A DNA stretch of 64,000 nt from Gemmiger sp. An194 (GTDB lineage Bacteria > Bacillota > Clostridia > Oscillospirales > Ruminococcaceae). The notes below the pieces were generated by a model. That model saw only the letters and a list, made by a program, of their open reading frames with translations. It was not told where the DNA came from and did not search any database. The position numbers were made by a program, and so were the translations under genes. Positions 45,338-54,397 of the stretch are shown piece by piece (position 1 is the first letter of the stretch; each line of letters begins with the position of its first letter). The stretch is taken from the NCBI RefSeq assembly GCF_002160145.1, contig NZ_NFKA01000002.1:124001-188000 (forward strand). Reading direction: 5' to 3'.

Positions 45338-48235
45338 TCATCCCACAGCCGACAGGGTGGTACCGGGGAAGTAATGGGCCAGAATCTGGTCGTAGGTCCA
45401 GCCGTTGGCCGCATAGCCCCACGCGCCGTACTGGGACAGGCCGCATCCGTGACCGTAGCCGTAGCAGGTGATGCTGAAGCTGCCGTCCGCGTAAGCGATG
45501 TCGAAGGCTGCGCTGCGGATATCCCGCCCGGCAAAGCCTGCCAGCACGCTCACCTGCAGCTTCTGGCCGGTGATGGTGGCGGTGCCCAGACGCAGGCTGG
45601 TCACATAGCCGGAGGAATTCTTCACAATGTCGCCGAACCAGTCATTGGGGTCCTCGCTGTAGGCATACAGGTCCACGCCCAGCTTTTCCATGGCCCGGTC
45701 GGCCACCTCCTGCTCGGTGAACACCCGGGTGTTCTTCCAGTTGCTGGCATACTGCTGGTCGTAGGGGCTTTCCACTGCCACCAGATAGGGGCGGGAGGAG
45801 CCCCACACATCCTCACTGGGGCAGGTGCCGAAGGCGGCGCTGGCAAAGTAGGGAGTAAAGGCCACGCGGCCGTTGTAGGTCACGATCTGGTTGGCCACCT
45901 CCCGGGCTGCCTGCCGGATGGTCTCGTTGGGCTCCCGGCCGGAAACACTGGGCGCGCCGCCCTGGCTGAGGATCCAGGAATGCGCGGCCACCATCTGGGC
46001 CTTGTAGGCCTCAATGGGTGCACCCGCGCCCAGCTCGTTGCGGGCGATCATGGCCAGGCATTCCACCAGATCCATCTCCTGCCGCACGCCGTTCATGGTC
46101 ACCGTAATGGTGCCCGCACTGGGCGTGGCGGTGGGCTGAGGCGCCTGGGTGGGCTGGGGAGCCGGGGTAGGCTGTGCCGTATTGCCGCCGGGAGCCTGGG
46201 TCGCCTGGGGTGCCTGGGTGGCATCCGGCGCCTGCGTGGCTCCGGGCTTGGGCGTGGTGCCCGGCTTCGTTGTAGCGCTGGGCTTGGGACTGGGGGTAGC
46301 CGGCGCGTCGGTGGGCGGCGGCGTCAGGGTGGGAATGGGGGTGGCGTTGGGGTCCAGCGGGTGCACGCCCTCCACCACCTGATCCTCCTGGGGCATGCCG
46401 CTCTCCTGCTGCACATCGCTGCTGGTGGCGCCGCCGGTGGCGTACCAGTTCATCCAATACTGATGTAAGGTCTCCACCGAGGGAACCTCCTCACCGGTCT
46501 GCGCATACATGGCCAGCGGCAGCAGGGGCTGGTCCGCCTGAACGATCTGACGGCCCAGCAAAAAGCCCGCCTCATCCTGCCGCTGCAGCCGGCCGGTGAC
46601 CGCCAACTTGCGGCCGGAGCCGTCCGATGCATCGGCCACCAGAGTGACGAAGCTGTCCTCGTCCTCCAGGTCCACCGGCATCTCATACAGGCTGCGGGCC
46701 TTGACCCCCAGCACAAAATTCAGAAAATTCTGCTGGTCGCTCAGATCCTGCAGGCCGTACAGATCAAAGGCGGTCTCGCCGGTTTCGGCCGGGTCCCAAT
46801 AAAAGACGGCGGCAACCTTATAACGATAGGTGCTGCCGTCGGTGTACAGAGTGAAGCCGCAGTTGTCCCGCAGCAACTCCTCCTCATCCAGCTCGCTCAG
46901 CTGCCGGATGCTGCCCTCAGGGCATTCCACGATCTGGTTGGTGCGGGCCTGGCCGGGCTGGCCGCTGCTCACAAAGCGGGCCAGCTCGTCGCCCTGGGCC
47001 GCCTGCACCGCAAGGCCCACCGCCTGGCCGGGCTGGGACGCGTTTGGCTGGTAGACCAGCGTGCCGCCCAGCTTGGGCAGGGCCAGGTAAGCCGCCACCT
47101 GGCTGTTGTCCTCCTGGGCCCGGGTCAGGTAATCCCGGGCGGCGGTGTCGTAGTCGGCAGTGCCGTAGCCCGCGCCGCTCATCTGCTGGGCGGCGGGCCG
47201 CTCGGCCCGCCACACCACACCGAAGGCAACGGCCGCAATGAGCAGCACCAGGATCAGGCAGGCCAGCGGACGGCTGGCCGGATTCCGTTTTCTGGCGGGC
47301 GGCTCGGGCAGCTGGGCGGATTCATCGAACAGCTGCCGGCCGGCACTGCGCAGGTTGGCCGCCCGGCTCACCGGAGGCACCGCACCGCCGGATTTCTGCC
47401 AGGCGGCGTTTTGCGCGCTTTGCTGGGGTGCTGCCGCCGGACGGGGCCGGGGTGCCTCGGCTTTTTGAGGAACGGGGGTTTTCAGCACCGGCAGCACCGG
47501 AGCGGGCTTGCCGTAGACAAAGCTCTGCACCCCTTCTGCCGTCTCCAGGCCCAAAGCCAGGCGGCGCAGCATGTCAAAGATCCAGTTGGCTGCCAGCATG
47601 CCGGGCTGAGCACTGGGAGTCAGCACATGCAGGTAGACGGTCTTTGCCCCGCACACCAGCACAAAGCCGGGCTGCACGCCCTGGGCGGGCTGGTAGCTGA
47701 CCGCCCAGTCCGCGCCCGAGAGTGCCAGCGCCTGATGGGCCCGACCCGCCGCCGGCTGCACCGGGCAGTCGGGGTATTTGTCCAGCAGGGCCCGGGGCGG
47801 CTCCAGTCGGTCCGCCTTGGTGGGATGCCGGTAGCTGTGGTCGCCGAAATCGTAGACCGCTGCGGCCTCTTTCTCGCTTCGGATGCGCGCCTCCAGCAGA
47901 TGGCCGGTGGCCTCATCCGCCGCCACGAACAGCTTGTGCTTTTTTGCCAGCCCGGTCAGGGCCGCTTTGGCCAGCTCGGTATCGCCTTCACCGAATACCG
48001 CCGGGCCGAACTGCTCCCGGAAGTATTCGTTCCACTGCTTGCAGATTCGGCTGGCTTCGGCCTCGCTGTCGGCCTGCACGTTCACGCAGACCACCAGCTC
48101 CTCTTCCCGGCTCAGCAGCCGCAGGCCCGGGCAGCCCTGAGCCGCGGCGGCCTTGAGCACCGCCTGGGCCCTCGCCTGGGGCACACCGAACAGCCGCAGC
48201 GCCAGCATGCGGTTGGCTTGCGCCATTTTCTCCAC
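45338..48235 (-). CDS. Chimeric membrane protein: pseudo-CinA, TM, pseudo-sortase B, SpoIID/LytB
   Basis: This 965-residue protein has four parts. Residues 9-205 align with residues 177-372 of the CinA coded next door, without a gap over the first 172 positions, but the catalytic Ser is Glu108 and the GPGGG loop is shortened by six. Residues 323-342 are a TM helix. Residues about 365-555 resemble a class B sortase (KARSLYEMPVD; GRKLAVTGRL), yet the TLSTC cysteine is Asp535 and no catalytic His is seen. A Pro/Thr/Ala linker (630-705) leads to a SpoIID/LytB domain (706-965) that keeps its likely catalytic Glu742 (PIEAYKAQMVAAHSW). GTG start, AAAAGGG upstream. It probably trims denuded peptidoglycan under cytoplasmic control; that is inference. 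Confidence 0.85.
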   Translation of the reverse strand: MEKMAQANRMLALRLFGVPQARAQAVLKAAAAQGCPGLRLLSREEELVVCVNVQADSEAEASRICKQWNEYFREQFGPAVFGEGDTELAKAALTGLAKKHKLFVAADEATGHLLEARIRSEKEAAAVYDFGDHSYRHPTKADRLEPPRALLDKYPDCPVQPAAGRAHQALALSGADWAVSYQPAQGVQPGFVLVCGAKTVYLHVLTPSAQPGMLAANWIFDMLRRLALGLETAEGVQSFVYGKPAPVLPVLKTPVPQKAEAPRPRPAAAPQQSAQNAAWQKSGGAVPPVSRAANLRSAGRQLFDESAQLPEPPARKRNPASRPLACLILVLLIAAVAFGVVWRAERPAAQQMSGAGYGTADYDTAARDYLTRAQEDNSQVAAYLALPKLGGTLVYQPNASQPGQAVGLAVQAAQGDELARFVSSGQPGQARTNQIVECPEGSIRQLSELDEEELLRDNCGFTLYTDGSTYRYKVAAVFYWDPAETGETAFDLYGLQDLSDQQNFLNFVLGVKARSLYEMPVDLEDEDSFVTLVADASDGSGRKLAVTGRLQRQDEAGFLLGRQIVQADQPLLPLAMYAQTGEEVPSVETLHQYWMNWYATGGATSSDVQQESGMPQEDQVVEGVHPLDPNATPIPTLTPPPTDAPATPSPKPSATTKPGTTPKPGATQAPDATQAPQATQAPGGNTAQPTPAPQPTQAPQPTATPSAGTITVTMNGVRQEMDLVECLAMIARNELGAGAPIEAYKAQMVAAHSWILSQGGAPSVSGREPNETIRQAAREVANQIVTYNGRVAFTPYFASAAFGTCPSEDVWGSSRPYLVAVESPYDQQYASNWKNTRVFTEQEVADRAMEKLGVDLYAYSEDPNDWFGDIVKNSSGYVTSLRLGTATITGQKLQVSVLAGFAGRDIRSAAFDIAYADGSFSITCYGYGHGCGLSQYGAWGYAANGWTYDQILAHYFPGTTLSAVG

Positions 48236-48271
48236 CTCGTTTCCCTTTTCTTCCTTGTCGTTGTTACTTCT

Positions 48272-49570
48272 TCATCTCATCGCCTGTTTCTGCTGCGCCA
48301 GTTCCTCGGCGCTCAGCTTGTCCGCGCCGGGCATGGGCAGCCCCAGCGCCAGCCGCCGGGCATAGTCCAGCGCCCGGTTGGCGGCACTGATGCGGATGCT
48401 CTGCCGGTCCCGGTTGCCCAGCAGCAGCTTTGCCACATAGACCTCATCGCCCCGGGCTGCACCCACATACACAAGGCCCACCGGCTTTTCGGCAGTTCCG
48501 CCGCCGGGGCCCGCGATGCCGGTGAGCGAGACGGCGATGTCCGCCCCGCTGACCCGGGCCGCGCCCAGCGCCATCTGTGCGGCAGTCTGCCGGCTCACCG
48601 CCCCCACGGTGGCAAGCGTTGCCTCGCTCACACCCAGCAGCCTGTGCTTGGCTTCGTTGGCGTAAGTACAGAAGCCGAAGCCGAACACCTCCGAGGAGCC
48701 GGGCACCTGGGTGATGCGCTGGCTCACAAGGCCGCCGGTGCAGCTCTCGGCAGTGGCAACGGTCAGGCCCTTTTCCGCGAGGGTCTGCACCAGGGTGTGC
48801 TCCAGGTCGTTTGTATCCTCGCCGTAGATCACATCCCCCAGAATGGCGCGGAATTGTTCCGCATAGGCCCGGCAGGCCACTTCGCCCTCCTCATGGCTGG
48901 CGGCCCGGGCGGTAATGCGAATCTGCACCTCGCCGGTCTTGGCGTAGATGGCAGCGGTGGGGTTCTCGTTTTCAAACAGATGGCCTACCTGTTCCTCCAC
49001 ATGGCTCTCGCCGATGCCGGTGATGCGCAGGGTCAGGCTGTGCAGCACCCGCTGCGTCCCATCCGACAGGAAGGGCCGCACCTGCTCGGTCCACAGGGGC
49101 TTTAACTCGCTGGGCGGGCCGGGCAGCAGCACCGCCCGTTTCCCGTCCTTTTGGAACCAGACCGCCGGGGCGGTGCCGTTGTGGTTCTCGAACCAGCCGC
49201 CCTTTTGGGGCACCATGGCCTGCTTTTCGTTGTGGGGCGGCATGTGCCGGCCGGTGGCGGCGAAGTAGGCCCGGATATTTTCCAGAACAGAGGGTTCCAG
49301 CTGCAGGGTATCGTCAAAGCAGCGGGCCACCGTCTCCTTGGTCAGGTCGTCCGCCGTGGGACCCAGCCCGCCGGAGAAGACCAGCAGATCGCTGCGCTCC
49401 AGCGCCTCGCCCACCAGCTGGGCCAGACGGCCCTCGTTGTCGCCCACCACCCACTGGTGGTGGACCGTGATGCCCAGCGCCGCCAGCTCCTTGGCCAGGA
49501 ACTGGGCGTTGGTATTCAGAATATCGCCGAGCAGCAGCTCGGTACCCACGCAGATGATCTCCGCCTTCAA
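48272..49570 (-). CDS. cinA: CinA family nicotinamide-nucleotide amidohydrolase/ADP-ribose pyrophosphatase
   Basis: A 432-residue full-length CinA. The N-terminal MoCF-like domain (1-170; SGGLGPTADDLTKE) is the pyrophosphatase; a KH-like middle domain lies at 177-252; the C-terminal PncC-type deamidase (255-420) has Ser276 in AESCTGG, Tyr303/Lys308 and GIAGPGGG. It recycles pyridine nucleotides. I favour the TTG at 49570, which gives the typical MKAEIICVGTELLLG start and has GAGGGAAA 7 bases upstream; a GTG at 49591 has no ribosome binding site. It follows thiI after about 80 bases. Confidence 0.95.
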   Translation of the reverse strand: MKAEIICVGTELLLGDILNTNAQFLAKELAALGITVHHQWVVGDNEGRLAQLVGEALERSDLLVFSGGLGPTADDLTKETVARCFDDTLQLEPSVLENIRAYFAATGRHMPPHNEKQAMVPQKGGWFENHNGTAPAVWFQKDGKRAVLLPGPPSELKPLWTEQVRPFLSDGTQRVLHSLTLRITGIGESHVEEQVGHLFENENPTAAIYAKTGEVQIRITARAASHEEGEVACRAYAEQFRAILGDVIYGEDTNDLEHTLVQTLAEKGLTVATAESCTGGLVSQRITQVPGSSEVFGFGFCTYANEAKHRLLGVSEATLATVGAVSRQTAAQMALGAARVSGADIAVSLTGIAGPGGGTAEKPVGLVYVGAARGDEVYVAKLLLGNRDRQSIRISAANRALDYARRLALGLPMPGADKLSAEELAQQKQAMR

Positions 49571-49648
49571 CTTGGTTTCCCTCTTTCCCACGGTTTGCTG
49601 ATGGCGCAGCCTTCGGGTGAGTTTTCCACCTCCGGCGCGCCTTATTGT

Positions 49649-50875
49649 TTAAAAGTCCTCCAGCTCGGACAGGTCGTCCTCCTGCTTCTGGTCCCGCATG
49701 TCGATGCGGATACGCTCCACGTTTGCGGCCGCCTGCTCCTCCAGCTCGGCCAGGCCGGGCATGGCGGCCTCCGCCGCCTCGATCTCGGCCAGGGTGGGCT
49801 TGGTCTTGGGGTGGGGCGGGGTGAAGATGGTGCAGCAGTCCTCAAAGGGCAGGATGCTGGTCTCGAAGGTGCCGATCTTGCGGGCCACCACCGTGATCTC
49901 GCTCTTGTCCATACCGATCAGCGGGCGCAGCACCGGCAGGTCCTGGGCCGCGTCGGTACAGGCCAGAGCATACAGGGTCTGGCTGGCCACCTGGGCCAGG
50001 CTCTCGCCGGTGACCAGAGCCTTGGCGTCGATGTCCTTGGCGATCCGGTTGGCAATGCGCATCATGCTGCGGCGCATGAGCACGGTGAACAGCACATCGG
50101 GGGCATTGTCCTGGATGTACTCCTGCGGGGTGGTGTAGGGCACCACGTACAGCACGCAGTTGCCGGTGTAGGGGGCAATTTCCCGGGCCAGATCCCGCAC
50201 CTTATCCTGTGCGGCCTGGCTGGTATAGGGCGGGCTTGCAAAGTGGATGTGATGCAGCGCCAGACCGCGGCGGGCCATGTACCAGGCAGCCACCGGGCTG
50301 TCGATGCCGCCGCTGAGCATGGTAATGGCGCGGCCGCTGGTGCCCACCGGCAGACCGCCCGCACCGGGCACCTTGGGCCCGTGTACATAGGCGCCGTAGT
50401 CCCGCACCTCCACCATGACCACGATGTCAGGATGGTGCACATCCACCCGCAGATGGGGGTGCTTGCTCAGCAAAAAGCCGCCCAGCTCCCGGCACAGCTC
50501 GGGGCTTTTCAGCGGGAAGGATTTATCGGCCCGCTTGGCCTCCACCTTGAAGGTCTTGAGACCCCGCAGGATAGGGCCCAGGTATTCCTCGGCGGTGGCC
50601 TTGATGGCGTCGATGTTCTTTTCGCAGACAGCGGCGCGGCTCAGCGCGGCCAGACCGAACACCTTGCTCACCCGGTCGTAGGCTTCCTCCATGTTGGCCT
50701 CGGCCATCTCGTCCCGGGGCTCCACGTACATGGTGCTCTGGGCCTTGTAGACCTGGAAGTTGCCCAGATCCTTCACCCGCCAGCGCAGGGATTTGCTGAG
50801 CACCGATTCAAACGTGGCCCGGTTCAGGCCCTTCAGGGCCATCTCGCCCTGGTAGCACATGATGATTTCTTTCAT
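49649..50875 (-). CDS. thiI: tRNA 4-thiouridine synthetase ThiI
   Basis: A 408-residue protein with NFLD and THUMP domains (about 1-165) and a PP-loop ATPase (MLSGGIDSPVAAW). It adenylates U8 of tRNA and accepts sulfur from IscS. It has no rhodanese domain at the end, as expected for Firmicutes; Cys344-345 (FEDCCTIF) may carry the sulfur. The C-terminal tail is a charged extension (EQAAANVERIRIDMRDQKQ). It follows iscS by 43 bases, a typical pairing. Confidence 0.96.
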   Translation of the reverse strand: MKEIIMCYQGEMALKGLNRATFESVLSKSLRWRVKDLGNFQVYKAQSTMYVEPRDEMAEANMEEAYDRVSKVFGLAALSRAAVCEKNIDAIKATAEEYLGPILRGLKTFKVEAKRADKSFPLKSPELCRELGGFLLSKHPHLRVDVHHPDIVVMVEVRDYGAYVHGPKVPGAGGLPVGTSGRAITMLSGGIDSPVAAWYMARRGLALHHIHFASPPYTSQAAQDKVRDLAREIAPYTGNCVLYVVPYTTPQEYIQDNAPDVLFTVLMRRSMMRIANRIAKDIDAKALVTGESLAQVASQTLYALACTDAAQDLPVLRPLIGMDKSEITVVARKIGTFETSILPFEDCCTIFTPPHPKTKPTLAEIEAAEAAMPGLAELEEQAAANVERIRIDMRDQKQEDDLSELEDF

Positions 50876-50918
50876 TGTAATGGTTAACTCCTTTATTTTG
50901 GGTCAGATCCTGACGATT

Positions 50919-52088
50919 TTACCGGATGCGGGCCAGCGTCTGCATGCCCTCGGCAAGGCCGGCCAGCAGCGCGTCCACATCCGCCTCGGTGTTATTGCCG
51001 CAAAGGCTGATGCGCAGGGCGGTGTCCGCCCGCAGCGGCTCCAGCCCCATGGCGGCCAGTGTATGGCTGGCCGCGCCTTTCGAGCAGGCCGAGCCGCTGG
51101 ACACATACACGTTTTTCGTTTCCAGAAAATGCAGCATGGTCTCGCTCTTGATGCACATGGTGCTCACGTTCACCACCTCGGCCACCGCGTCCTCGGGGCT
51201 GTTGAATACAAGGCCGGGCATTGCGGCCAGCCCTTCGCGCAGCCGCCGGTTCAGCTGTGCCATGCGGGCGGTGCGCTCGGCCATGTTTTTGTAGCCGATC
51301 AGCGCAGCCTTGGCCATGCCCACCGCGTAGGGCAGGTTCTCGGTGCCGGGGCGCACGCCCTTTTCCTGGCCGCCGCCGTGGCCCCGCTCCTGCCCGCCGC
51401 CCAGGTAAGGCGGCTCGATGTTATAGCCCCGGCGCAGGTACAACGCGCCCACGCCCTTGGGCGCGTGGATCTTGTGACCGCTCACCGTGAAGCTGTCGAT
51501 GCCATCCAGCTTCACCGGCACCCGCAGCCAGGCCTGCACCCCGTCCACATGCACGGCGGTGCGCGGGTTCTTCTCCTTCACCCGCTTTGCCAGCCGGTTC
51601 ACATCCACCTGTGTGCCGATCTCGTTGTTCACCTGCATGCAGCTCACCAGAATGGTGTTCTTGTCCACCGCGTTCACGAAGGCATCCAGGTCCAGATGGC
51701 CGGTCTCGTCCGGGTTAATGGTCACCACATCGAAGCCCAGCTGCCGCAGCCGTTCCATGGGCATGGCCACGCTGGGATGCTCGTAGCCGCTCACCACCAC
51801 CCGTTTGCCCCAGTTTTTCCGGGCCAGGGCCGCGCCCAGAATGGCAATGTTGTTGCTCTCAGAGCCGCAGCCGGTGAAGAACACCTCCTCGGGGGCGGCG
51901 CCCAGAGTCTTTGCCACCCCGGCGCGGGCCTTTTCCAGCAGGCGGCGGCTTTCGCAGCCGGGGCCATACAGGCTGGAAGGGTTGGCCCAGTGCTCGACCA
52001 TGGCCTTGCGGACGGCATCCGCCACCGCTTCGTCCACAATGGTGGTGGCGGCGTTATCCAGATAATGGAGGGTTTCGTTGTGCAGCAT
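50919..52088 (-). CDS. iscS: Cysteine desulfurase (IscS/NifS class)
   Basis: This 389-residue PLP enzyme takes sulfur from cysteine and passes it on, here most likely to ThiI. It shows YLDNAATT, the PLP lysine in SGHKIHAPKG and the active Cys loop SSGSACSKG. The loop before the conserved RPGTEN contains an eight-residue duplication (GGGQERGH then GGGQEKGV), absent in the usual GGGQERGxRxGTEN. AAAGGTGAG precedes the ATG. First gene of the iscS-thiI-cinA-chimera operon. Confidence 0.95.
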   Translation of the reverse strand: MLHNETLHYLDNAATTIVDEAVADAVRKAMVEHWANPSSLYGPGCESRRLLEKARAGVAKTLGAAPEEVFFTGCGSESNNIAILGAALARKNWGKRVVVSGYEHPSVAMPMERLRQLGFDVVTINPDETGHLDLDAFVNAVDKNTILVSCMQVNNEIGTQVDVNRLAKRVKEKNPRTAVHVDGVQAWLRVPVKLDGIDSFTVSGHKIHAPKGVGALYLRRGYNIEPPYLGGGQERGHGGGQEKGVRPGTENLPYAVGMAKAALIGYKNMAERTARMAQLNRRLREGLAAMPGLVFNSPEDAVAEVVNVSTMCIKSETMLHFLETKNVYVSSGSACSKGAASHTLAAMGLEPLRADTALRISLCGNNTEADVDALLAGLAEGMQTLARIR

Positions 52089-52185
52089 TCCGGTCTCACC
52101 TTTTACAAAAAGTATTAAACGCTTTTAAATTTACAAAAATCCGGTAAATTCGTCAAAGAAAAAAGCGCATAGGGATACAGAATAT

Positions 52186-52215
52186 AGTATAGCATACCGG
52201 CGCGGGGTTTCACAA
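52186..52215 (-). promoter_or_regulatory. Promoter of iscS operon
   Basis: TTGTGA, 18-base spacer, TATACT with TGC extension on the minus strand. Confidence 0.65.
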
Positions 52216-52272
52216 CCAAAACCGCCGGGGGAAATCTGCCGGGCATAAGAAGTGCGACTTCTTGTGTGACGC

Positions 52273-52355
52273 TTGTAAGATGGGGCGAATTTTGGTACCC
52301 TTATAGAAGAAAGAAAAGGATCCCCGGCCCGTCTGCGCCCCGGCGCGGGCAGGCC
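52273..52355 (+). promoter_or_regulatory. Putative promoter and leader hairpin of fhs
   Basis: TTGTAA, 17-base spacer and TACCCT with TGG extension (52273-52301), then a GC-rich hairpin CGGCC...GGCCG (about 52326-52355). Confidence 0.45.
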
Positions 52356-52402
52356 GATGTTGTTTGCTGGGTGTATGCCCGGAACAGGAAAGGATGAGCG
52401 CC

Positions 52403-54064
52403 ATGAAATCGGATATTCAGATCGCACAGGAAGCCACCCTGCAGCCCATTGCCCAGGTTGCGCAAAAGCTGGGTCTCACCGAGGATGAGATCAGCCTGTA
52501 CGGCAAATACAAGGCAAAGATCGACCACAAGCTGGCAAAGCGGGAGGCAAAACAGGGCAAGCTGATTCTTGTAACGGCCATCAGCCCCACCCCGGCCGGC
52601 GAGGGCAAGACCACCATCAGCACCGGTCTGGCGGACGGTCTGAACGCGCTGGGCAAAAAGACCATGCTCTGCCTGCGCGAGCCCAGCCTGGGACCCGTGT
52701 TCGGCATCAAGGGCGGCGCGGCCGGCGGCGGCTACGCTCAGGTGGTGCCCATGGAGGACATCAACCTGCATTTTACCGGTGACCTGCACGCCATCGGCGC
52801 GGCCAACAACCTGCTGGCGGCCATGGTGGACAACAGCGTATACCAGGGCAATCCTCACAACATTGATCCCCGGCGCATCGTTTGGAAGCGCTGCGTGGAC
52901 ATGAACGACCGCCAGCTGCGCTTTGTGACCGACGGTCTGGGCGGCAAGGTGAACGGTGTGCCCCGTGAGGATGGGTTCGACATCACCGTGGCCAGCGAGG
53001 TTATGGCGATCTTCTGCCTGGCCACCGATCTGAAGGATCTGAAAGAGCGGCTTTCCCGCATTGTTGTGGCCTACAGCTACGACGGCCAGCCGGTGACCGC
53101 GGGTCAGATCGGCGCGGCGGGTGCCATGACCGCCCTGCTGAAGGACGCCTTCGACCCGAACCTGGTCCAGACTCTGGAGAACAACCCGGCGATCATCCAC
53201 GGCGGTCCCTTCGCGAACATTGCCCACGGCTGCAACAGCGTGATGGCCACCCGTCTGAGCCTGAGTCTGGCGGATTACGTGGTGACCGAGGCGGGCTTCG
53301 GCGCGGATCTGGGTGCCGAGAAGTTCCTGGACATCAAGTGCCGCAAGGCTGGTCTGTCCCCCAACGCGGTGGTGATTGTGGCCACCGTGCGTGCCTTGAA
53401 GCATCACGGCGGATGCCCCAAGGATCAGCTGGGTGTGGAGAACCTGGATTATCTGACCGCCGGTGCGAACAACCTGCGCCGTCATGTGGAGAACATGCGC
53501 AATTTCGGTCTGCCGGTTTGTGTGGCGATCAACGCATTCCCCACCGACACCGCCGCCGAACACGACTGCGTGAAGAAGATCTGCGCCGAGCTGGGCGTGC
53601 CCTGCGCGCTGGCTGAGGTATTTGCCAAGGGCGGTCAGGGTGGTACCCAGCTGGCCCAGACCGTGCTGGACATCATGCAGGACGACACCGCCATCAACTT
53701 CACCTATCCGGACGAGATGCCTCTGAAAGAGAAGGTTCTGGCGGTTGCGCAGAAGATCTACCGGGCCAAGGACGTGACCTGGAGCGCACCCGCTTTGAAG
53801 ACCCTGGCCGAGATCGAGGCCATGGGCTACGGCAATCTGCCGGTCTGCATTGCCAAGACCCAGTATTCCTTCAGCGATGACGCAAAGCTGCTGGCTGCGC
53901 CCTCCGATTTCACCATGACCGTGCGTGACGTGCGGCTTTCCGCCGGTGCGGGCTTCGTTGTGGTTATCATGGGCAGCATCATGACCATGCCCGGCCTGCC
54001 CAAAAAGCCCGCCGCCGAAAACATCGACGTGGACGAAAACGGCAAAATCACCGGACTTTTTTAA
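52403..54064 (+). CDS. fhs: Formate-tetrahydrofolate ligase
   Basis: A 553-residue FTHFS that joins formate and tetrahydrofolate using ATP, feeding one-carbon metabolism. P-loop TPAGEGKTT is near residue 65; [18 protein letters not shown] (in part) and the folate-site [13 protein letters not shown] are seen. AAAGGA precedes the ATG at 52403. Single gene. In non-acetogens it supplies formyl-THF for purines and formyl-Met. Confidence 0.98.
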   Translation: MKSDIQIAQEATLQPIAQVAQKLGLTEDEISLYGKYKAKIDHKLAKREAKQGKLILVTAISPTPAGEGKTTISTGLADGLNALGKKTMLCLREPSLGPVFGIKGGAAGGGYAQVVPMEDINLHFTGDLHAIGAANNLLAAMVDNSVYQGNPHNIDPRRIVWKRCVDMNDRQLRFVTDGLGGKVNGVPREDGFDITVASEVMAIFCLATDLKDLKERLSRIVVAYSYDGQPVTAGQIGAAGAMTALLKDAFDPNLVQTLENNPAIIHGGPFANIAHGCNSVMATRLSLSLADYVVTEAGFGADLGAEKFLDIKCRKAGLSPNAVVIVATVRALKHHGGCPKDQLGVENLDYLTAGANNLRRHVENMRNFGLPVCVAINAFPTDTAAEHDCVKKICAELGVPCALAEVFAKGGQGGTQLAQTVLDIMQDDTAINFTYPDEMPLKEKVLAVAQKIYRAKDVTWSAPALKTLAEIEAMGYGNLPVCIAKTQYSFSDDAKLLAAPSDFTMTVRDVRLSAGAGFVVVIMGSIMTMPGLPKKPAAENIDVDENGKITGLF

Positions 54065-54297
54065 CGGACTCGACCGGCAGCGGGGTGCGGGACGGTTACC
54101 GGTACGCACCGGATTTTCCTCAGCGACATACTCTAACTGCCTTTTGACGGACCCGACCGGCAGCGGGGTGCGGAAATATTTTTTCTGATAAGCCCACACT
54201 GAACTTTTTTCTTCAGTGGCGTACGCTGACTTTCCTTTTCATCAACCCGATCATCAGCCGGGTGCGGAACCTCTGCCGTTCCGCACCCGGCTTTTTT
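54064..54297 (+). repeat. Three degenerate direct repeats ending in a terminator
   Basis: The core GACYCGACCGGCAGCGGGG-TGCGG occurs at 54067-54090 and 54150-54173, with a diverged copy (AACCCGATCATCAGCCGGGTGCGG) at 54245-54268. The spacers are also related (CAGYGRCRTACKCTRACT upstream of the second and third cores). The unit is 83-95 bp. Only the third copy has a perfect stem and T-run. It looks like tandem duplication of a terminator region, or a structured non-coding transcript. Confidence 0.65.
54257..54297 (+). terminator. Intrinsic terminator downstream of fhs
   Basis: A perfect 14-bp stem GCCGGGTGCGGAAC/GTTCCGCACCCGGC followed by TTTTTT. Confidence 0.93.
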
Positions 54298-54337
54298 GCG
54301 CTTCGCGCCGTTTCCCTCTTCCATTTTTCCCGATGAC

Positions 54338-54377
54338 AAAAAACAGCCGGTGGGAGATACTCCCATCGGCTGCTTTT
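54338..54377. terminator. Terminator of SGNH pair
   Basis: CAGCCGGTGGGAG pairs with CTCCCATCGGCTG; A-run and T-run on opposite sides allow both directions. Confidence 0.88.
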
Positions 54378-54397
54378 TGTTATCCCTTTTAATTTAC

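Noticed and set aside
45338-48235. Sporulation engulfment role for the SpoIID domain
   Set aside because: The fused domains, the context (iscS-thiI-cinA) and the absence of spoIIP or other spore genes do not support engulfment.
54064-54297. CRISPR array
   Set aside because: Only three imperfect repeats with related spacers and a terminator end; no cas genes in the window.
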